Counted from the stretch's first letter, positions 34,066 through 43,341 are shown. The stretch: DNA of 64,000 nucleotides from Palsa-504 sp963835775 (GCA_963835775.1 CAWIHB010000024.1:434001-498000), one strand, 5' to 3'. Translations and numbers: made by a program. Notes: a model not told the origin generated them from the sequence alone.

Positions 34066-35244
34066 ATGAAGAAAAAGGTCGACCCGGTAGTCGATGAAGC
34101 GATTGAGACCATCAACATGAAGGATGGGCCTTCTCGCCGTCGGCTGATCGAGGGAGCCGGGCTGTTCAGCGCGACCGCGGCCGCTTCGGCGCTGATCGCG
34201 GCGTGCAGCTCGTCCAGCACCAGCAGCGCCAGCTCGACGAGCACGTCGGCGGCGGCGGCGGTGGCCGGGAACTTCCCGAAGACGCCGGCCTGGAAATTCT
34301 GGTTCGTCAACCACGCCGACACGAACGAGTTCTTCACCCCGACGAAATACGGGTACGCCGACGCGGCGGCCCTCCTCGGCCTGCCCACGCCGAACTGGGG
34401 CGGAGACCCCAACTCGAACGAAGCCAACATGATCAGCTTCATGAACTCGGCGATCTCCGCCAAGGCGGACGGGATCGCGCTGGCGGCCATTTCGAACACC
34501 GCCTTCACCTCGGTGGTGTCGAACGCGATGAACGACGGCATCCCCGTGCTCACCTACAACGCCGACGGTATTTACTCCCACGGAGTAGCCGAGATCGGCA
34601 CCAACCGGCTGGCCTACGTCGGGCAGGCGCTCTACCTGTCCGGGCAGGCCATGGGCAACCAGATCAAGACCCTCATACCGGGCGGCGGGCACATCGCGAT
34701 CTTCATCGCCACCCCGGGAACCGGCAACATCCAGCCGCGCTACGACGGCGCGGTGTCGGTGCTCGGCAGCAGCTACTCGGTGGACGAGGTGGGAACCACC
34801 ACGGTCGACGCCACCGAGCTGTCGACCGAGAAGGCGTACATGCTCGGGCACAAGTCCAGCCTCAAGGGCGCATTCGCCGTTGACTCAGGCTCCACCGCGA
34901 ACCTGGCCGGCGCCCTCGCGGGATCCGGCCTGAAGATCCCGGCCGGCGGCTTCGACACCGACCCCCGGACGCTCGCCGCCCTGTCCGCAGGCACGGTCAA
35001 CTTCAGCATCTTCCAGGACCCGTACCTGCAGGGCTTCCTGCCGACGCTGTACATGTACCTGTACAACCTGTCCGGCGCTCAGCTGGCCCCGCCGGACACC
35101 GACACCGGCCTGACCGTGCTGAACAAGGGCAATGTCAGCCAGTTCCTGAAGAACAGCCGGTTCCAGGGCGGATCGGCGGCCCAGCAGTACCTGCCGCGGC
35201 CCTCCGGGGCCATCACCCAGCCGCAGGCGACCACGAGCACCTGA
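34066..35244 (+). CDS. Sugar ABC transporter substrate-binding lipoprotein
   Basis: The 392-residue protein has an N-terminal RRR-LIEGAG segment followed by a hydrophobic stretch and the lipobox ALIAAC, so it is probably exported (possibly by Tat because of the twin arginine) and lipid-anchored. The mature part is a type I periplasmic binding fold of the ribose/rhamnose/autoinducer-2 class (ISNTAFTSVVSNAMNDGIPVLTYN, MGNQIKTLIPGGGHIAIFIA). The ATG at 34066 follows GGAGG at 34054-34058. It is the first gene of an operon with a permease and an ATPase; the sugar is not known. Confidence 0.92.
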   Translation: MKKKVDPVVDEAIETINMKDGPSRRRLIEGAGLFSATAAASALIAACSSSSTSSASSTSTSAAAAVAGNFPKTPAWKFWFVNHADTNEFFTPTKYGYADAAALLGLPTPNWGGDPNSNEANMISFMNSAISAKADGIALAAISNTAFTSVVSNAMNDGIPVLTYNADGIYSHGVAEIGTNRLAYVGQALYLSGQAMGNQIKTLIPGGGHIAIFIATPGTGNIQPRYDGAVSVLGSSYSVDEVGTTTVDATELSTEKAYMLGHKSSLKGAFAVDSGSTANLAGALAGSGLKIPAGGFDTDPRTLAALSAGTVNFSIFQDPYLQGFLPTLYMYLYNLSGAQLAPPDTDTGLTVLNKGNVSQFLKNSRFQGGSAAQQYLPRPSGAITQPQATTST

Positions 35245-35250
35245 CGTCAG

Positions 35251-35297
35251 GTCTGCGGTGGCGGGGCAGGCCAGCGGGCCTCCCCGCCACCGCAGAC
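35251..35297 (+). terminator. Long hairpin between the binding-protein and permease genes
   Basis: GTCTGCGGTGGCGGGG (35251-35266) pairs perfectly over 16 bp with 35282-35297; the loop contains a smaller AGGCC/GGCCT stem. Placed 7 bases after the binding-protein stop, it may attenuate readthrough or stabilise the upstream mRNA so that more binding protein than permease is made (inference). Confidence 0.7.
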
Positions 35298-35430
35298 GTA
35301 GGCTAGGTCGAGACTCCTCTGCGGCGGATCGCGCCGTCACGGAGCGCAAACCGGCAGCACTACAGCGACCTCCGACGGGAACGATCTCTCGCCGGCGCGC
35401 AGAGAGGGTGAAGAGCGGAGATGGGTCCAC

Positions 35431-36474
35431 GTGAGTGACACCGCCGAGCAGTCCGTAGGGATGACCGGTTCCCCTCCGGGCAGGCCAGCGGGTGGTCCCG
35501 GCCCGGCGCTGCGCGCTCTGCAGCTGTTCGGGCGGCAGCGCGAGGCCACGGTGTTCGTGGTGGCCGTGGCGCTCTTCCTGTACTTCGCGATCGATCAGGG
35601 ATCGGACTTCACCTCGAAGGCGAACCTGGTCACGCTGTTCTCCGAGAACGCGGCGCCCATCATCATCATCGCGCTGGGCGAGGTCATGCTGCTCATCTGC
35701 GGCGAGATCGACCTGTCGGTCGGCTTCGTCCTCGGGTTCGCCCCCTACTTCATGCATTACCTGACCGACTTCTACGGCGTCCCCGGCCTGCTCGCGATCT
35801 TCCTGGCGCTGCTGCTCGGGGTCGTGGTCGGCTGGGTCAACGCCTTTTTCACGGTCACGGTCGGCGTGCCGTCGTTCATCACCACGCTGGGCACCGGGTT
35901 CATCCTGCTGGGGCTCATCGACACGACCTCGCACGACGAGCCCGCCGCCATCCCGGCGGACGTGGTGGGCATCGGCAAGTGGCTCGAGACCTATTCGTGG
36001 GCGTGGTTCACCTGGGCGGTCGTGCTCACCTTGCTGTTCCACATCCTGCTGACCCGGACCCGCTGGGGCCTGCACACCGTGTCCGTGGGCGGCAACCAGC
36101 TCGGGGCGCGGGAAGCCGGCATCCACGTGAGCCGGATCAAGTACGGCAACTTCATGCTCACCGGGTTGCTCGGCTCGCTCGTCGGCCTGCAGACCATGTA
36201 CTTCACGAACAACATCGCCCCCACCGCGGGCTCGTACACGCCGATGTTCTACGCGGTCACCGCGGCGGTGATCGGCGGCACCGCGATGCTGGGCGGCTCG
36301 GGGACCATCATCGGCGCCTTCTTCGGCGCGATATTGCTGGCCACCCTGGAAGACGGTTTCCCGCTCATCGGGGTGAACGCCGACACGCTGAGCATCGTCT
36401 TCGGCGCCGCGATCCTCGGCGCCATGGTCCTGAACGTACAGCTCACCAGGCTGCGGGAAAGGGGACAGAGCTGA
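35431..36474 (+). CDS. Sugar ABC transporter permease (RbsC family)
   Basis: The 347-residue polytopic protein has about 8-10 hydrophobic segments (VFVVAVALFLYFAI, IIIALGEVMLLICGEIDLSV, LLAIFLALLLGVVVGWVNAF) and the typical GEIDLSVG and GTAMLGGSGTIIGAF signatures of the BPD_transp_2 family that includes RbsC. It forms the membrane channel with the ATPase encoded 1 bp downstream. The GTG at 35431 is used; the start lies 134 bp after the hairpin that follows the binding-protein gene. Confidence 0.93.
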   Translation: MSDTAEQSVGMTGSPPGRPAGGPGPALRALQLFGRQREATVFVVAVALFLYFAIDQGSDFTSKANLVTLFSENAAPIIIIALGEVMLLICGEIDLSVGFVLGFAPYFMHYLTDFYGVPGLLAIFLALLLGVVVGWVNAFFTVTVGVPSFITTLGTGFILLGLIDTTSHDEPAAIPADVVGIGKWLETYSWAWFTWAVVLTLLFHILLTRTRWGLHTVSVGGNQLGAREAGIHVSRIKYGNFMLTGLLGSLVGLQTMYFTNNIAPTAGSYTPMFYAVTAAVIGGTAMLGGSGTIIGAFFGAILLATLEDGFPLIGVNADTLSIVFGAAILGAMVLNVQLTRLRERGQS

Positions 36475-36475
36475 C

Positions 36476-37381
36476 ATGACCTCGGCCACACCGGACGCGG
36501 CGGCCGGATCCGCGAGCCTTGGTGAAGAAGTCCTCCGGGTCGAGCACATCTCCAAGAACTACGGCGTGGTGACCGCGCTGAGCGACGTGAACCTGCGGCT
36601 GGGCCGCGCCGAGGTGCTCGGGCTCATCGGCGACAACGGCGCGGGCAAGTCCACCCTGCTCAAGATCCTCTGCGGCTTCCAGCCGCCCACCTCGGGACAG
36701 ATCTTCCTCGACGGCCAGCCAGTCGTGCTGAAGTCGGTCGACCACGCCAGGTCGCTCGGCATCGATGCCGTGTACCAGGACCTGGCCCTGGTCAACCAGC
36801 TCACCGTGTACCAGAACATGTTCCTCAACCGGGAGGTGATCCGCTGGCCGCTGGTGCGCAACCGCGTCATGCGCAAGGAGGCCAAGGAGCATCTGGACGA
36901 GATGGGCGTGCGGATCCCGTCGGTGAACGCCCCGGTGGCCATGCTCTCCGGCGGCCAGCGCCAGGCGGTCGCGGTGGCCCGCTCGGTGTTCTCCCACCCG
37001 AAGATCCTGCTCCTGGACGAGCCGCTGGCCGCGATGGGCGTCAAGGAAGGCGCGATCATCCTGGACCTGATCACCCGGCTCAAGCACGACGGCGACGTCT
37101 CGATCATCATCATCGCGCACAACTACGCGCACGTGCTCGAGGTGTGCGACCGGGTCAACCTGATCCAGGGCGGCCAGATCACGCTGGACAAGCGCACCGC
37201 CGACACCTCGGCCGAGGAGCTCACCGAGCTGGTGGTGGCCGAGTACCGGAAGGCCCTCGAAGAACGCCAGCGCGCTGAGTCGCAGCAGCGGTTACCGCCC
37301 GGCGGGCCAGACCTGATCATGTTATGCGGCATCATGGGGGGATGCCGATGCCTCCCCGGGGCGGCCGCGCGGCGGCGCTGA
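36476..37381 (+). CDS. Sugar ABC transporter ATP-binding protein (single domain)
   Basis: The 301-residue ATPase has one nucleotide-binding domain: Walker A GDNGAGKST, signature LSGGQRQAVAVARS, Walker B KILLLDEP. RbsA/MglA-type partners of this permease class usually carry two such domains and about 500 residues; single-domain forms such as FrcA are known, and here two copies would dimerise. The ATG at 36476 overlaps the permease stop region by a 1-bp gap. The C-terminus overlaps the start of the next gene; the last ~25 residues look non-conserved. Confidence 0.93.
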   Translation: MTSATPDAAAGSASLGEEVLRVEHISKNYGVVTALSDVNLRLGRAEVLGLIGDNGAGKSTLLKILCGFQPPTSGQIFLDGQPVVLKSVDHARSLGIDAVYQDLALVNQLTVYQNMFLNREVIRWPLVRNRVMRKEAKEHLDEMGVRIPSVNAPVAMLSGGQRQAVAVARSVFSHPKILLLDEPLAAMGVKEGAIILDLITRLKHDGDVSIIIIAHNYAHVLEVCDRVNLIQGGQITLDKRTADTSAEELTELVVAEYRKALEERQRAESQQRLPPGGPDLIMLCGIMGGCRCLPGAAARRR

Positions 37382-38946
37382 CCGCCGGGCTGGCCGCCCT
37401 GCTGGCCGTCGCCGCCTGCACCTCCGCGGGCTCGACGGCCGCCCCGCCGTCAAGTTCCGCCCCGGCCAGCACGTCGCCCGGCGCGTCCGCGGCGTTCCCC
37501 CAGGCTGACGGCCCGATCGTGCCGACCGCCAGCACGCTGCACTGGCAGCGCTGCAGCGGGACGCTGGCCGCCGACGGCATCACCGACTGCACCATGCTGA
37601 GCGTGCCGCTGAACTACGCCGATCCCGGCGGCAGGCACATCAGCCTCGCGCTGGACATGATCCCGGCCACCGCCCCGGTCAGCCAGCAGCAGGGCATCAT
37701 GCTGGTCAATCCGGGCGGCCCGGGCGGCAGCGGGCTGTCGCTGGCCGCCGAGGTAGCCCAGGGACTGCCCCCCAGTGTGGCCGGCGAGTACGACATCGTC
37801 GGCTTCGACCCGCGCGGCGTCGGCTCGTCGGTGCCCGCGCTGAGCTGCGAGCCTGGCTTCTTCTCCGGCGTGCGGCCGAACTACGTCCCGGCCAGCGCCG
37901 CCGCCGAGCAGGTCCTCATCAACCGGGCCAGGACCTACGCCGGTGACTGCGAGCAGAAGTTCGGCTGGCTGCTCCCGTACATGACCACCGAGGACGTGGC
38001 CCGCGACCTGGATTCGATCCGGGCCGCGTTCGGCGTGGCGAAGATCAACTACTTCGCGTTCTCCTACGGCACTTATATCGGGCAGGTGTACGCGACGCTG
38101 TTCCCCAGCCGGGTCCGCCGCATGGTCCTGGACAGCACCGTCGATCCCACCGGGGCCTGGTACACCGACAACGTCGATCAGGACTACGCCTTCCAGGGCC
38201 GGATCAACGCCTTCTACGCCTGGGTGGCGGAGTACGACGGCACCTACCAGCTGGGCAGCACCGCCGCGCAGGTCCGGGCCAACTGGTACGCCGCGCGCGG
38301 CCGGCTGCTGGCGCACCCGGCCGACGGGATCGTCGGCGCCGACGAGTTCGACGACACCTTCCTGGCCGGCGGCTACGACGACGAGCTGTGGCCCGGCCTG
38401 GCCCAGGCCCTGTCGTCCTACCTGAACGGGGGGCAGACCAGCCAGCTGATCTCCCAGTACCAGGCGAGCGGGGTGCAGGACGAGAACGAGTTCGCCGTGT
38501 ACAACGCGGTCCAGTGCTCCGACGTAGCCTGGCCGAGCAGCTGGTCCTTCTGGACCTCGGATACCGAGATGATCTACAAGACCGCCCCGTACGAGGCCTG
38601 GGACAACGCCTGGTACAACGCGGCATGCGCGTTCTGGCCGGTCCATGGCCCGGCCGAGCCGCTGAAGATCGGCGCGGCCGGACTGCCCGGCATCTTGATG
38701 CTGCAGGGCACGCTGGACGCGGCCACCCCGTACGCCGGGGCGCAGGACGCCCACCGGCTGCTGCCGTCGGCGCGGATGGTCGTGGTCGAGGGCGGCGGCA
38801 ACCACGGCCAGTCATTCGAGCAGCCGCTGAATACGTGCGTGCAGAATTACCTGAACGCCTATCTGGCCACCGGAGCCCTGCCGAACCGCCCCGGGCTGGT
38901 CAACGCCACGTGCCCGGCCGTGCCTGATCCGACGCCGCTCAGCTAG
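37342..38946 (+). CDS. Secreted alpha/beta-hydrolase lipoprotein (tripeptidyl aminopeptidase-like)
   Basis: From the ATG at 37342 the protein has 534 residues with a signal ending in the lipobox LLAVAAC, then a Ser/Ala/Pro linker. The hydrolase fold has the oxyanion region NPGGPGGSG, FDPRGVGSSVPA, the nucleophile elbow AFSYGTYIGQV, and a catalytic His in GGGNHGQSFEQ, followed by a TAP-like C-terminal part. Related Streptomyces proteases (SlpD/SlpE, tripeptidyl aminopeptidases) remove short N-terminal peptides. An upstream ATG at 37324 adds six residues. It overlaps the ATPase gene by 40 bases, so may be cotranscribed. Confidence 0.9.
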   Translation: MPMPPRGGRAAALTAGLAALLAVAACTSAGSTAAPPSSSAPASTSPGASAAFPQADGPIVPTASTLHWQRCSGTLAADGITDCTMLSVPLNYADPGGRHISLALDMIPATAPVSQQQGIMLVNPGGPGGSGLSLAAEVAQGLPPSVAGEYDIVGFDPRGVGSSVPALSCEPGFFSGVRPNYVPASAAAEQVLINRARTYAGDCEQKFGWLLPYMTTEDVARDLDSIRAAFGVAKINYFAFSYGTYIGQVYATLFPSRVRRMVLDSTVDPTGAWYTDNVDQDYAFQGRINAFYAWVAEYDGTYQLGSTAAQVRANWYAARGRLLAHPADGIVGADEFDDTFLAGGYDDELWPGLAQALSSYLNGGQTSQLISQYQASGVQDENEFAVYNAVQCSDVAWPSSWSFWTSDTEMIYKTAPYEAWDNAWYNAACAFWPVHGPAEPLKIGAAGLPGILMLQGTLDAATPYAGAQDAHRLLPSARMVVVEGGGNHGQSFEQPLNTCVQNYLNAYLATGALPNRPGLVNATCPAVPDPTPLS

Positions 38947-39030
38947 CCGGGCAGAGTCGCTGATGGCCGACCCTGACGGCTCGTTCATGATGAGAATTTG
39001 GGGCGCTATTGCCCCGTGTACGCTAGGAAT

Positions 39031-39884
39031 ATGTTGCGGGTAAGGCCGCCCGGGTCTACGGTGCGGCTGCTCGATGAGCGCGACCATGCCGCGGTGCTGG
39101 CCATCTGCGATCGTGATCCGGTGACGAACGTGTTCGTCAGTTCCCGGGTCCGCGCCCTGGGCCTGCAGCCGGGCCGGCTGGGTGCCCAGCTGTGGGGCCA
39201 CGGGCCGGGCGGGCGGCTGGAATCCCTCTGTTACGCCGGCGCCAACCTGGTCCCGGTCGCGGCCACGCCGGACGCGGTGGTGGCCTTCGCGGACCGGGCC
39301 CTGCGGCAGGGGCGGCGCTGCTCGTCCGTGGTCGGCCCGGCCGCCGAGGTCCAGGCCCTGTGGGCCCTGCTGCGGCCGCGGTGGGGCCGGCCCGGGAGGT
39401 CCGGCCGGTGCAGCCGGTCATGGTCACCGCGGGGCCGCCGCCGGTGGCGCCCGACCCGCTGGTCCGGCGGGTCCGGATGGACGAGCTGGACATTCTGTGG
39501 CCTGCCTGCGTGGCGATGTTCACCGAGGAGGTCGGCGTCTCGCCGACCACCGGAGACGGCGGCGCCTCCTACCGGGCCCGGCTCGAGCAGCTGATCAGGT
39601 CCGGCCGGGCATTCGCCAGGATCGAGCACGGCCAGGTGATCTTCAAGGCCGAGATCGGGGCGGCCACCCCGCAGGCGTGCCAGATCCAGGGCGTGTGGGT
39701 CCGGCCGGAGTGCCGCGGCCAGGGGCTGGCCGCGCCGGGCATGGCGGCGGTCGTGGTCGAGGCCTCCCGCTCGATCGCCCCGCTGGTGACGCTGTACGTC
39801 AACGACTTCAACACCCCGGCCCGCGCGGCCTACCTGCGGGCCGGCTTCGTCAAGGCCGGCCGCTTCATGTCCGTTTTGTTCTAG
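39031..39884 (+). pseudogene. GNAT N-acetyltransferase (DUF4081-GNAT), frameshifted in a G run
   Basis: Two frames together make one protein. The first (from the ATG at 39031) holds the N-terminal DUF4081 region (LLDERDHAAVLAICDRDPVT, NVFVSSRVRALGL, AGANLVPVAAT). The second, after the GGGG at 39383-39386, holds the acetyl-CoA-binding half (QIQGVWVRPECRGQGLAAPG, VTLYVNDFNTPARAAYLRAGF). One extra G in that run joins them to about 285 residues, normal for the family. Either a sequencing error or a true frameshift is possible. Its stop overlaps that of the convergent MarR gene. Confidence 0.85.
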
Positions 39885-40360
39885 TCGCGGTCGCGGATCT
39901 TGCGGAGGTAGTCGACGATGGGCTGGAAGGTGGACCGGACCTGTTCGAGCTGGTCGGGCGTGAGCCGGTCGATGAAGTGACGGCGGACCTTGTCCACGTG
40001 ATGCGGCGCGACCCGCTCGATGGCGGTGACGCCGGCGGCGGTCAGCACGGCAAACGTGCCCCGCTTGTCGCCCTCGCATCCGTCGCGCCTGACCAGGCCG
40101 CGCTTTTCCATGCGTGAGATCTGGTGCGAAAGCCGGCTCCGGGACTGGCTGGTGGCATCGGCGAGATCGGTCATCCGGAGCCGGTGATCGGGCGCCTCGG
40201 ACAGCTCGACCAGGATCTCGTAGTCATGGCCGTTCAGCCCGTGCGCGGTCAGGTCGCGGTCAAGCTGGCGCATGAGCAGCTGGCTCAGGTGAACAGTTGC
40301 TCGCCAGGCCTGCTGTTCCTCATCGCTGAGCCACCGCGGCCGGTCGTCGGTACCGGGCAT
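39881..40360 (-). CDS. MarR-family transcriptional regulator
   Basis: The 159-residue protein has the MarR winged helix: LTAHGLNGHDYEILVELSEA, LRMTDLADATSQSRSRLSHQ as helix-turn-helix, and the wing LVRRDGCEGDKRGTFAVLT. A single cysteine in the wing is near the position of redox-sensing residues in some family members, but this is only suggestive. Convergent with the GNAT gene and overlapping its stop by 4 bases. Length is normal. Confidence 0.93.
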   Translation of the reverse strand: MPGTDDRPRWLSDEEQQAWRATVHLSQLLMRQLDRDLTAHGLNGHDYEILVELSEAPDHRLRMTDLADATSQSRSRLSHQISRMEKRGLVRRDGCEGDKRGTFAVLTAAGVTAIERVAPHHVDKVRRHFIDRLTPDQLEQVRSTFQPIVDYLRKIRDRD

Positions 40361-40403
40361 ATCACGAATCTACCTTGGCCTGGCGATCGTCGGCGACGGC
40401 GTT

Positions 40404-40970
40404 TCAGCTGGCCGGGCGGGACGGCCGCGGGACGCGGGCCAGCGGCCCGGCCAGCCCCTCGCGAAGTAAGCGGGCGTGGGCCAGACCGGCCTGGCAGGCC
40501 GACAGCTGACGCTGCGCGATGGCCTGGTGCCGGGCCAGGCCCAGCTTCCGCAGCAGCGGCAGGCAGGCCTCCAGGTAGCCGACGGCATGCCAGGGCTCAC
40601 CCAGGGACAGGTAGCTGCCGGAGATCTTGAGCAGGCACAACGCGTAGGAGCACGGGGCGCCTTGCGCCTTGAATGCGTCGGCGGCCTGCCGGTAGGCCTC
40701 GACGGCGGCGTCGTGACGGCCGAGGCCGCTGTGGCTATCGCCAAGCAGGTCAAGGTAGTACGCCCGGTCATGCAGCTGCCGTCTGCCCGTCCCGTCCCCA
40801 AGGTCCTCGAGCTCATCCCCAAGGCTCTCCAGGCCCAGGCCCAGGCCCGGGCCCAGGCCCAGGCCCGGGCCCGGCGCGATCCCCAACCCCTCCTGCATTC
40901 CTGCAGCCCTTCTGCCTGTCTTGATGTTCCCCTTCATCCGCCCGGCGTATGTTAATTGTTTTCCCACCAT
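40404..40970 (-). CDS. TPR-containing protein, probably a fragment of a SARP/AfsR-type regulator
   Basis: The C-terminal part (about residues 60-170) has two to three TPR-like helical pairs: YYLDLLGDSHSGLGRHDAAVE, AYRQAADAFKAQG, ISGSYLSLGEPWHAVGYLEA. These resemble the C-terminal TPR section of AfsR/SARP regulators. The N-terminus is a Pro/Gly/Leu repeat written by GGCCCA hexanucleotides (40828-40873) with no recognisable domain. The start is uncertain (40970 or 40937). It could be a pseudogene of a larger regulator. Confidence 0.5.
   Translation of the reverse strand: MVGKQLTYAGRMKGNIKTGRRAAGMQEGLGIAPGPGLGLGPGLGLGLESLGDELEDLGDGTGRRQLHDRAYYLDLLGDSHSGLGRHDAAVEAYRQAADAFKAQGAPCSYALCLLKISGSYLSLGEPWHAVGYLEACLPLLRKLGLARHQAIAQRQLSACQAGLAHARLLREGLAGPLARVPRPSRPAS
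40828..40873. repeat. GGCCCA-type hexanucleotide repeats in the TPR gene
   Basis: Repeated GGCCCA and GGCCCG units encode a Pro/Gly/Leu low-complexity segment at the N-terminus of the TPR protein. Confidence 0.8.
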
Positions 40971-41050
40971 GGCGAACTCGCCCCCTTAGCGAGATCAGTC
41001 GTACGATAGCTGACAAATGTCGCGCTTAGTTCTCAGCCGGTGAGGAGACC

Positions 41051-42004
41051 GTGGCCGACGTAACGCCGGGAGATTCCGTCGCGCCCACGGGCGCAGCCTC
41101 CGCTGCGGCATACATACGCGAGCTGTTGCTCCGTCCTGGCCGGTACCGGCGCAAGTGGGAGCAGTACGCCGAGCGCGGCAGGCCAGGCCATGTGAACCAG
41201 CTCGCGGTGGCCGAAGTGCTGGCGCATTACCTGTGGCAGCACCCGCGCGGAAAAGGCGACCTCGACGTGCTGCCCCGCCAGCTAAAGGACACCGCCTCCC
41301 GGGCCCTGTCGGGCAAGCTGCTGAGCAAGGCCACGCTGGCCCTTTTCGCCGATGCCTTCGGCTTCGGCACGCTGGAGCGTGAGCAGCTGCTCAAGCTGTG
41401 GGAAGGCTCCGCGCAGGTCCGCGTGCTTTCCGGGCCCCGGGCGATCCGCGACGATAAGGCGGGCAGGCTGGGCAGCCCGCGGGTCAAGACGCTGTCGCTG
41501 CACGACCATCACTATCTCGGCCCGGATGGCCTGCCGGCTAAGCATCGCGTTATCCAGGTAATCGAGGCTATTGTCGATAATGTCGATCGTATACCGTATC
41601 GCGGCGATACAAACGCCCTGACCATTGAGATCGGCCAGGGATTCAGCGGCCTGGCCGGCCCGGTATACCAGCCGATTGCAGAACTGTTCGTGGTCGATAT
41701 GCTGCTGGCCAAGCCGCTGGCCGCCGGAGAAACGGCGACGCTCGAGTACTCCGCGAGCTTCCACTACTCGCAGCCGCCGCCCCCGGAGTTCCGGCGGGTG
41801 GTGCAATTCTTTGTCGAGAACCTCGATATAAGAGTCGAGTTTCATCCCGATAAGCTGCCCGCCAGTGTGGTATGGGCGGTATGGGACGGTCTGGACGGGG
41901 CCATCGTCGAGCGTGAAGGCGTCACCCTGGACAGCCAGTTCGCGGTGCACAGGTACCTGCGGCTGGCCGAGAAGACGGCGGTCGGTTTCCATTGGGACTG
42001 GTGA
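41051..42004 (+). CDS. Hypothetical protein of an unnamed actinomycete family
   Basis: The 317-residue protein has no domain I can name. Residues 1-120 are helical and include a region that resembles a regulator start (AAYIRELLLRPGRYRRKWEQ, NQLAVAEVLAHYLW, LSKATLALFADAFGFGTLER). The rest is a beta-rich region with VKTLSLHDHHYLGPDGLPAK, LTIEIGQGFSGLAG, EYSASFHYSQPPPPEFRRVV, VWAVWDGLDGAIV. I recall similar proteins in Streptomyces annotated as hypothetical. The GTG at 41051 is the start. It lies between the TPR fragment (divergent) and the ROK gene. Confidence 0.75.
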   Translation: MADVTPGDSVAPTGAASAAAYIRELLLRPGRYRRKWEQYAERGRPGHVNQLAVAEVLAHYLWQHPRGKGDLDVLPRQLKDTASRALSGKLLSKATLALFADAFGFGTLEREQLLKLWEGSAQVRVLSGPRAIRDDKAGRLGSPRVKTLSLHDHHYLGPDGLPAKHRVIQVIEAIVDNVDRIPYRGDTNALTIEIGQGFSGLAGPVYQPIAELFVVDMLLAKPLAAGETATLEYSASFHYSQPPPPEFRRVVQFFVENLDIRVEFHPDKLPASVVWAVWDGLDGAIVEREGVTLDSQFAVHRYLRLAEKTAVGFHWDW

Positions 42005-42090
42005 CGCGGCCCGCCGCGGGACCGCCGGCGGGGAAGGGGGACGGGGAAGTGGACCGGGCGTGGCCCGATCGGCCTGCGACAATAGGCACT

Positions 42091-43341
42091 GTGCGTAAGG
42101 ACGAGGGCGCGGCGACGACAAGTGCCGAACTGCGCACACACAATCTCGCGCGGCTGCTGCGCGCCATCCATGACGGGGGCGGGCAGCTCACCCGGGCCGA
42201 GCTCACCAGGCAGCTCAGGCTGGCCCGCGGTACCGCTACCGTGCTGGTCAGAGACCTGGCCGGGCGCCACCTGATCGAGGAGCTGACCAGCCCGGTCGAC
42301 GCCAGCGCGCAGCGTGCCAGGGGGCGGCCCACCGGCGTGCCCTCGGCGCACCCCCGCGGGCCCGTCGCCCTGGCCGTCGACCTGCGGGACGACTCGTTCA
42401 CCCTGGCCGCCTTCGAGCTGACCGGCCGCAGCACGGTGCTCGACCGCCAGGAGCGGGGCGCAGGCTCGGGCACCGGCATGCTGAACGACGTGGCCGAGCG
42501 CCTGCGGGTCCACCGCCGCCAGTTCGGCGGCCGGGTGGTCGGTGTCGGCATCGCGGTCCCGTCCCCGGTCAGCGGCAGCACAATGGTGCAGCCGACCCTG
42601 CTCGAATGGCAGGACGTCGACGTGACCGAGGCGCTCGGGGCCGCCGGGGCCGCACAACCGGACGTGGCCGCCGCCTGCCCGGTCCTGACCGGCAACGACG
42701 CCACGCTGGCCGGGCTGGCCGAGGCCCGCCGGGGCGTGCTCCGCGGCGTCTCCGTGGCCCTGCACCTGCACGTCGCGACCGGCATCGGCGGCGTCCTGCT
42801 GGCTGACGGCCAGCCGGCCACCGGCGCCCACGGCTCGGCCGGGGAGTTCGGCCACATGCCGCTGACCATGGGCGATGAGCGTTGCCGGTGCGGGGCGATC
42901 GGCTGCTGGGAACTCGATGCGGGCGCCCGCGGGCTGCTGCGCGCGGCCGGGCGGCTGGAACAGCTCGAGCAGGGGGACCGGATGCTCGAAGCCGAGGAAG
43001 TCATCGCGGCGGCGGGCACCGACCCGCGCTGCGGCCGGGCCCTGAGCCATGTGGCCGAGGCCCTCGGCCGGGGCATCGGCGCGCTGGTGAACGCGCAGGA
43101 CCCGGCGGCGGTCGGCCTGTCCGGCCTGGCCGCCCGGGTCTACGACGCCAACCCGGCCGCGGTCAGGTTCGGCTACCTGTCCACCCTGATGCGGTACCGC
43201 CGGGCCGATCCGCCCGCCCTGCTGCCCTCCACGCTGGCCGACCTGGGCACGCTGACCGGGGCTTCCGAGCTCGTCTTCGACGCCTTCCTGACCCCGCGCG
43301 GCCTGGGCGCATGGCACCCGCCCGAGCAGAAAACCGCGTGA
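42091..43341 (+). CDS. ROK-family transcriptional regulator
   Basis: From the GTG at 42091 the protein has 416 residues: an N-terminal winged helix (AELRTHNLARLLRAIHDGGG, LTRAELTRQLRLARGTATVL) and a C-terminal ROK domain (VGVGIAVPSPVSG, ATGIGGVLLADG, AHGSAGEFGHMP, with the zinc motif CRCGAIGCWE). ROK repressors such as NagC/XylR control sugar use. An in-frame ATG at 41992 lies inside the preceding gene and is less likely. HelD-type helicase follows after 34 bp. Confidence 0.93.
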   Translation: MRKDEGAATTSAELRTHNLARLLRAIHDGGGQLTRAELTRQLRLARGTATVLVRDLAGRHLIEELTSPVDASAQRARGRPTGVPSAHPRGPVALAVDLRDDSFTLAAFELTGRSTVLDRQERGAGSGTGMLNDVAERLRVHRRQFGGRVVGVGIAVPSPVSGSTMVQPTLLEWQDVDVTEALGAAGAAQPDVAAACPVLTGNDATLAGLAEARRGVLRGVSVALHLHVATGIGGVLLADGQPATGAHGSAGEFGHMPLTMGDERCRCGAIGCWELDAGARGLLRAAGRLEQLEQGDRMLEAEEVIAAAGTDPRCGRALSHVAEALGRGIGALVNAQDPAAVGLSGLAARVYDANPAAVRFGYLSTLMRYRRADPPALLPSTLADLGTLTGASELVFDAFLTPRGLGAWHPPEQKTA

